Assembly: GCA_016714495.1 (NCBI GenBank) | Contig: JADKDU010000006.1 | Span: 124,001 to 188,000, forward strand | DNA: 64,000 bases | Origin: Hyphomonadaceae bacterium | GTDB taxonomy: Bacteria; Pseudomonadota; Alphaproteobacteria; Caulobacterales; Hyphomonadaceae | Direction: 5' to 3' | Shown here: positions 60,848 through 64,000 of the stretch, piece after piece | How the letters are laid out: every line of letters starts with the position of its first letter | How positions within the stretch are numbered: the first letter of the stretch is position 1 | Made by a program: the position numbers and the translations under genes | Notes under the pieces: model-generated | Database searches by the model: none | What the model saw: only the letters and a program-made list of their open reading frames with translations | Told to the model about the DNA's origin: nothing

Positions 60848-62512
60848 GTGAAGCAGCCGGTTCGGCAGCCCAAGCAGTCAAAGAAGCCGGCCAGAACCGT
60901 CGCCAAGCCGGCGAAGGCGCGCCGCAAGCCTCCGCGCGATCAAAGCTTGGTGCTCGAATCGTTCCTGCGCCTCGACAAATCGGCGATCATCATCACGATT
61001 TTCTTCTTCTGCCTGATCCACTGGGCGATCCGCACCTTCATCGCGCCGATCTACACAATTGAGGAAGCCGACCAGCTCCTGCTCTCCCAGTCGCTGCAGG
61101 TGGGCTATGAGGCGCGCCAGCCGCCCATGCTGGCCTGGTTGCACGCCTTTGCTGTGATGGGAGGCACGCTTTCCCCGCCAATCGTGTTCGCGGTGAAGTA
61201 CATCCTGCTCTTCGTAGCGCTGACCTTTTACTACCTCGCCGCCCGCAATGTGCTTATCCGTCCGGCTGTTTCGGCGGCCGCCGTGGCAGCCTGGGCGCTG
61301 ACCTTTCAGGTCGGCTGGTCAATGCACGAGGATCTGCTGGGCGCCGTGGGTCTGATGGCGTGTCTGTCGATCTGCTTCCATGCGGTGACACGCATCCTGA
61401 CATGGCGGCGCTATCGCGACTGGGTTTATCTCGGTCTCGCCATCGGGGTCGGCCTGCTGACGCATCACCTTTTCGCCGTCTTCCCGGCGGCGCTGATCGT
61501 CGCGATCCTGCTCTCGCCCTTCTTCCGCGATGCGATGACGCTGCCGCGCATCGGCATCACCCTGCTGGTCGCTGGCCTGATCTACCTGCCCTACGCTGTC
61601 TGGGTTTCGACCCATATCGGCTCGCTGGGCGATGCGTGGGCCGAATACGCCGCCTCGTGGGAGATCGATTCGGCCTATGTCGAACGCGCCGGCAATGCCG
61701 CAGCTCAGCTCGGCCGCGCTCTGCTGGAATTCAGCCTGCCTCTGTGGCTGTTCTGGATGATGCTTTTCTGGACGCTGTGGTTGCCGGTGATCTATCCGAT
61801 CTTCCCGCGCCGCAACACGGACGAGGAGCCGCACGAGCTGGCCTGGCGGCGCCTGTTCATGCGCTCGACCTTGTTCATGCTGCTGGCCTATCTGATCAGC
61901 GTGGGGTTCGGCGTTCAGGCCTACAAGACGAACTGGATGATGCCAGTGCTGTTCACCGCGCCGGTCTGGTTGTTCCTGCATGTAAAGCGCGGCGGCGAAT
62001 TTCCCGTGGCGATCCGCGCCTTCGGGGCCGTCGCCATCGCCTTCTGCCTGCTGGTCGTGGGCGGACGCTTCATCGAATGGCAGATGGAAATCGCCATGTG
62101 CGAAGAAGGCGGCTGCCGTCCGTATACGCCGGTCAAGGAATGGGCCGAGGAGTTGAAGAAGGCGGGCTTCGATGAGGGCACAATTGTCGGGGCGGACCGC
62201 CATCTGACCGGCAATTTGCGCGCCGCCTTCCCGCGCGCTCGCGTCATCGACGCCGCGATGCCGCCGGAGGCGTTCCCGGCTCCACACACCAACGGCGCCT
62301 GCCTCGTGGTCTGGCGCGACACGGAATTCAACGAGCAGCGCAATATCGCTGTCATGCCGCGCGAGCTGGTGGCCTATCTCACCGACCGGCTCTACGCCTT
62401 CCCGCATGATCAGGGCGCGGAGGGCGCGATCCGGCGCAACCTACACCAGTCGAGCGACAAGGCGGCGACGCTCTACTATCAGTTCGTTAAGCCGTCCGAA
62501 TCCTGCCGCTGA
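60848..62512 (+). CDS. Glycosyltransferase family 39/ArnT-like membrane protein
   Basis: About 554 residues from GTG 60848 (GGAAG upstream; TTG 60827 also possible). A Lys/Arg-rich start is followed by about ten membrane helices; the first loop contains IEEADQLLLSQSLQ, the GT39/PMT-type Asp-Glu element. It transfers sugar from a lipid-phosphate carrier to an outer-surface acceptor, with the GT2 gene as likely donor maker. The 3' end overlaps convergent rimM by 34 bp. Confidence 0.9.
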   Translation: MKQPVRQPKQSKKPARTVAKPAKARRKPPRDQSLVLESFLRLDKSAIIITIFFFCLIHWAIRTFIAPIYTIEEADQLLLSQSLQVGYEARQPPMLAWLHAFAVMGGTLSPPIVFAVKYILLFVALTFYYLAARNVLIRPAVSAAAVAAWALTFQVGWSMHEDLLGAVGLMACLSICFHAVTRILTWRRYRDWVYLGLAIGVGLLTHHLFAVFPAALIVAILLSPFFRDAMTLPRIGITLLVAGLIYLPYAVWVSTHIGSLGDAWAEYAASWEIDSAYVERAGNAAAQLGRALLEFSLPLWLFWMMLFWTLWLPVIYPIFPRRNTDEEPHELAWRRLFMRSTLFMLLAYLISVGFGVQAYKTNWMMPVLFTAPVWLFLHVKRGGEFPVAIRAFGAVAIAFCLLVVGGRFIEWQMEIAMCEEGGCRPYTPVKEWAEELKKAGFDEGTIVGADRHLTGNLRAAFPRARVIDAAMPPEAFPAPHTNGACLVVWRDTEFNEQRNIAVMPRELVAYLTDRLYAFPHDQGAEGAIRRNLHQSSDKAATLYYQFVKPSESCR

Positions 62513-63036
62513 GGGCTTTCAGGCAGATAGCTTTCGTCCGGATCGGCGCGCAGCACGCGCGCCTCCATGTCGATCTCGGGAATAATCTCTTCTGTGAAGG
62601 GCAGCAGGTAGCTCGGCCCCGTCTCGGGCTGCACCTCGATCAGGTCACCCGCGCCGAAATCATGCGCCGCCTTGACCTGCCCCAGCACGCGTCCATCAGC
62701 ATGCACGACCGCCATGCCGATCAGGTCCGCGACATAGATCTCGCCTTCCTCCTGGTTGGTCTCGGGCATCGCCTCGCGCGCCGCATACAGCAGCGTGCCG
62801 CGCATGGCTTCCCATTCTTCACGCTGACGGTGTTCCTTCGTCGTGACGCCGAACCCCTCATTGAGCGGCCGATGCTTCACTGGCGTCAGCACAACCGCGC
62901 CGCTTTCATCCAGCAACGGCCCGTAGGAGAAGCAGGCTTCCGGATCCTCGGTGAAGGAGCGCACACGCGCTTCGCCTTTCACTCCGAACGCGCCTGTGAT
63001 CTGGCCGACAACAATCAGCTTCGGCTTGTCGCTCAC
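62479..63036 (-). CDS. rimM: Ribosome maturation factor RimM
   Basis: 185 residues. N-terminal domain VVGQITGAFGVKGEARVRSFTEDPEACF and C-terminal PRC-barrel (YVADLIGMAVVHADGRVLGQVKAAHDFGAGDLIEVQ...YLLPFTEEIIPEIDMEARVLRAD) are complete. RimM binds S19 and helps mature the 30S head. The gene overlaps the GNAT gene by 4 bp; the usual trmD does not follow, because the plus-strand GT39 gene converges here. Confidence 0.96.
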   Translation of the reverse strand: MSDKPKLIVVGQITGAFGVKGEARVRSFTEDPEACFSYGPLLDESGAVVLTPVKHRPLNEGFGVTTKEHRQREEWEAMRGTLLYAAREAMPETNQEEGEIYVADLIGMAVVHADGRVLGQVKAAHDFGAGDLIEVQPETGPSYLLPFTEEIIPEIDMEARVLRADPDESYLPESPQRQDSDGLTN

Positions 63037-63524
63037 AGCGGCCGCTCCAGCATGGCCACGACCTTGCCCAGTCTTGGCGAAGTCCGGGAGACCAGATGAC
63101 GGAAGCCGAGCTTCGCATGGAAAGCCATGCTTTCGGGATTGGGCGGCTCTTCGTTGACCTCTGCGGTCAGCCGCTTCTCGCCGAGCGCTGCAGCGACTTG
63201 CATCGCTTCCTCATAAAGCGCGCGACCAACCCCCGCCCCCCATGCAGCCTTGCTGACGGCGATGCGGTCTATGTAGAGATGGTTGTCGAACTGCTCTTCG
63301 AACCAGCCGTAATTGTCGCTTGGATAGGCCGAACCGGGCCGGATCAGAATCATGAAGCCGGCGGGAACGCCGCCGGCTTCTGCAATCAACACACGATGCG
63401 CCTGTGTGGCGATTTCGCGATAATCCTGGGCGCTCATATCACCCACGGCAGGCGTCGATGCGGCGTTGAGGGCGAGGATGAAATCCTCGTCCCCCCGCGC
63501 CGCGTCGCGGACCGTGACGCCCAA
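63033..63524 (-). CDS. GNAT-family acetyltransferase
   Basis: 163 residues: substrate region EEQFDNHLYIDRIAVSKAAWGAGVGRALYEEAM, with the R/Q-x-x-G-x-G/A acetyl-CoA loop seen as GAGVGRAL, then LTAEVNEEPPNPESMAFHAKLGFR, the usual end. It sits between rpsP (6-bp gap) and rimM (4-bp overlap), so is co-transcribed with ribosome genes; a ribosomal-protein or ribosome-associated target is possible (RimI/RimJ style) but unproven. Confidence 0.93.
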   Translation of the reverse strand: MGVTVRDAARGDEDFILALNAASTPAVGDMSAQDYREIATQAHRVLIAEAGGVPAGFMILIRPGSAYPSDNYGWFEEQFDNHLYIDRIAVSKAAWGAGVGRALYEEAMQVAAALGEKRLTAEVNEEPPNPESMAFHAKLGFRHLVSRTSPRLGKVVAMLERPL

Positions 63525-63530
63525 CGCCGA

Positions 63531-63929
63531 CTACTCGGCGGCGGCTTCTTCAGCCGGCGCGTTCTTGGCGTCTTCAGCAGCCTGACGGCGGGCTTCGGCC
63601 TTCTCGTTACGCTCGGTTTCGCGAGCCTTGGCTTTCTCGCCCGGAACGCCGCGCTCCGGGTTGTTGCCGTGTTCCCACTTCACGAGACCGGCCGAGCCGA
63701 GGTAACGCGCGACGCGATCCGTCGGCGTCGCGCCTTTCTTGAGCCATTCCTTGGCTTTCTCGAGGTCGATAGTCCAACGCTTCTCGTCTTCCTTGCCGAG
63801 CAGCGGGTTGTACGCGCCGATCTTCTCGATGAAGCGGCCGTCGCGAGCGAAGCGCGAGTCAGCGATGACGACATTGTAGTACGGGCGGTGTTTGGAGCCG
63901 CCGCGCGCGAGGCGGATTTTCAGGGACAT
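63531..63929 (-). CDS. rpsP: 30S ribosomal protein S16
   Basis: 132 residues. KIRLARGGSKHRPYYNVVIADSRFARDGRFIEKIGAYNPLLG is the S16 core; GATPTDRVARYLGSAGL follows. The C-terminal ~45 residues are a charged Glu/Ala/Lys tail, longer than in E. coli (82 aa) but common in alphaproteobacteria. First visible gene of the rpsP-GNAT-rimM operon; ffh would normally lie upstream, outside the window. Confidence 0.97.
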   Translation of the reverse strand: MSLKIRLARGGSKHRPYYNVVIADSRFARDGRFIEKIGAYNPLLGKEDEKRWTIDLEKAKEWLKKGATPTDRVARYLGSAGLVKWEHGNNPERGVPGEKAKARETERNEKAEARRQAAEDAKNAPAEEAAAE

Positions 63930-64000
63930 GGTCTACTCTCTTCTTTCAGTTTGTCGTGCGTTGGTTGATGTGGTGATCGGGCGGGCCTCAGCCCTTGCCC

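Noticed and set aside
1..64000. CRISPR array
   Set aside because: No regularly spaced short repeats and no cas-like genes were seen.

Overview
The window is 64 kb of GC-rich chromosome from an alphaproteobacterium, most likely Caulobacterales/Hyphomonadaceae or a close relative. This is an inference from a CpdR-type receiver next to an N-formylglutamate amidohydrolase, a ROSE-type leader on an hsp20 gene, and the general style of the proteins. About 60 protein genes, one tRNA, one IS110-family element and several broken genes can be supported.

Layout. 1-7.0 kb: the end of an iron/cobalamin-type ABC transporter, the opgG-opgH periplasmic glucan operon, and a divergent MFS efflux pump/MarR pair with a clear palindromic operator. 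7.0-36.5 kb: a loosely packed accessory region. It holds a Fic protein with a damaged catalytic loop, an XRE regulator facing a small membrane protein, an epoxide-hydrolase-like enzyme, a fasciclin protein, an SDR-folE-BLUF cluster, an SMR transporter, several secreted proteins of unknown function, a nitroreductase/MarR operon, an S41 peptidase, an IS110 element, a hybrid histidine kinase and an SRAP protein. Long gaps between them hold dispersed repeats and gene fragments (PLP decarboxylase, AI-2E transporter, YjbR/MmcQ, IS3 transposase). The region ends at tRNA-Val(GAC), and 14 bp of that tRNA's 3' end recur at 7034-7047, so it may be an old tRNA-integrated island. 36.6-64 kb: dense core-type genes: cpdR, N-formylglutamate amidohydrolase, hisN, hydrolases, an SCP2 protein, an acyl-CoA carboxylase, a methyltransferase, hsp20, rhomboid, a GST, an acyl-CoA dehydrogenase, formate-tetrahydrofolate ligase, an amidase, a TIR-transmembrane-protease-like protein, a P450, two glycosyltransferases, and rimM-GNAT-rpsP.

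How the parts work together. Three local regulatory circuits can be read from the DNA: MarR/MFS through an 8-bp-arm palindrome; an XRE regulator with two paralogous membrane proteins 13 kb apart that share the same palindrome at almost the same distance from their start codons; and a MarR/nitroreductase/membrane-protein operon behind a tandem palindrome. SDR, GTP cyclohydrolase I and BLUF genes lie together, which suggests light-linked pterin synthesis. The hsp20 gene has a candidate RNA thermometer. The most unusual protein is a TIR domain joined through one membrane segment to a trypsin-like domain that appears to lack its serine nucleophile.
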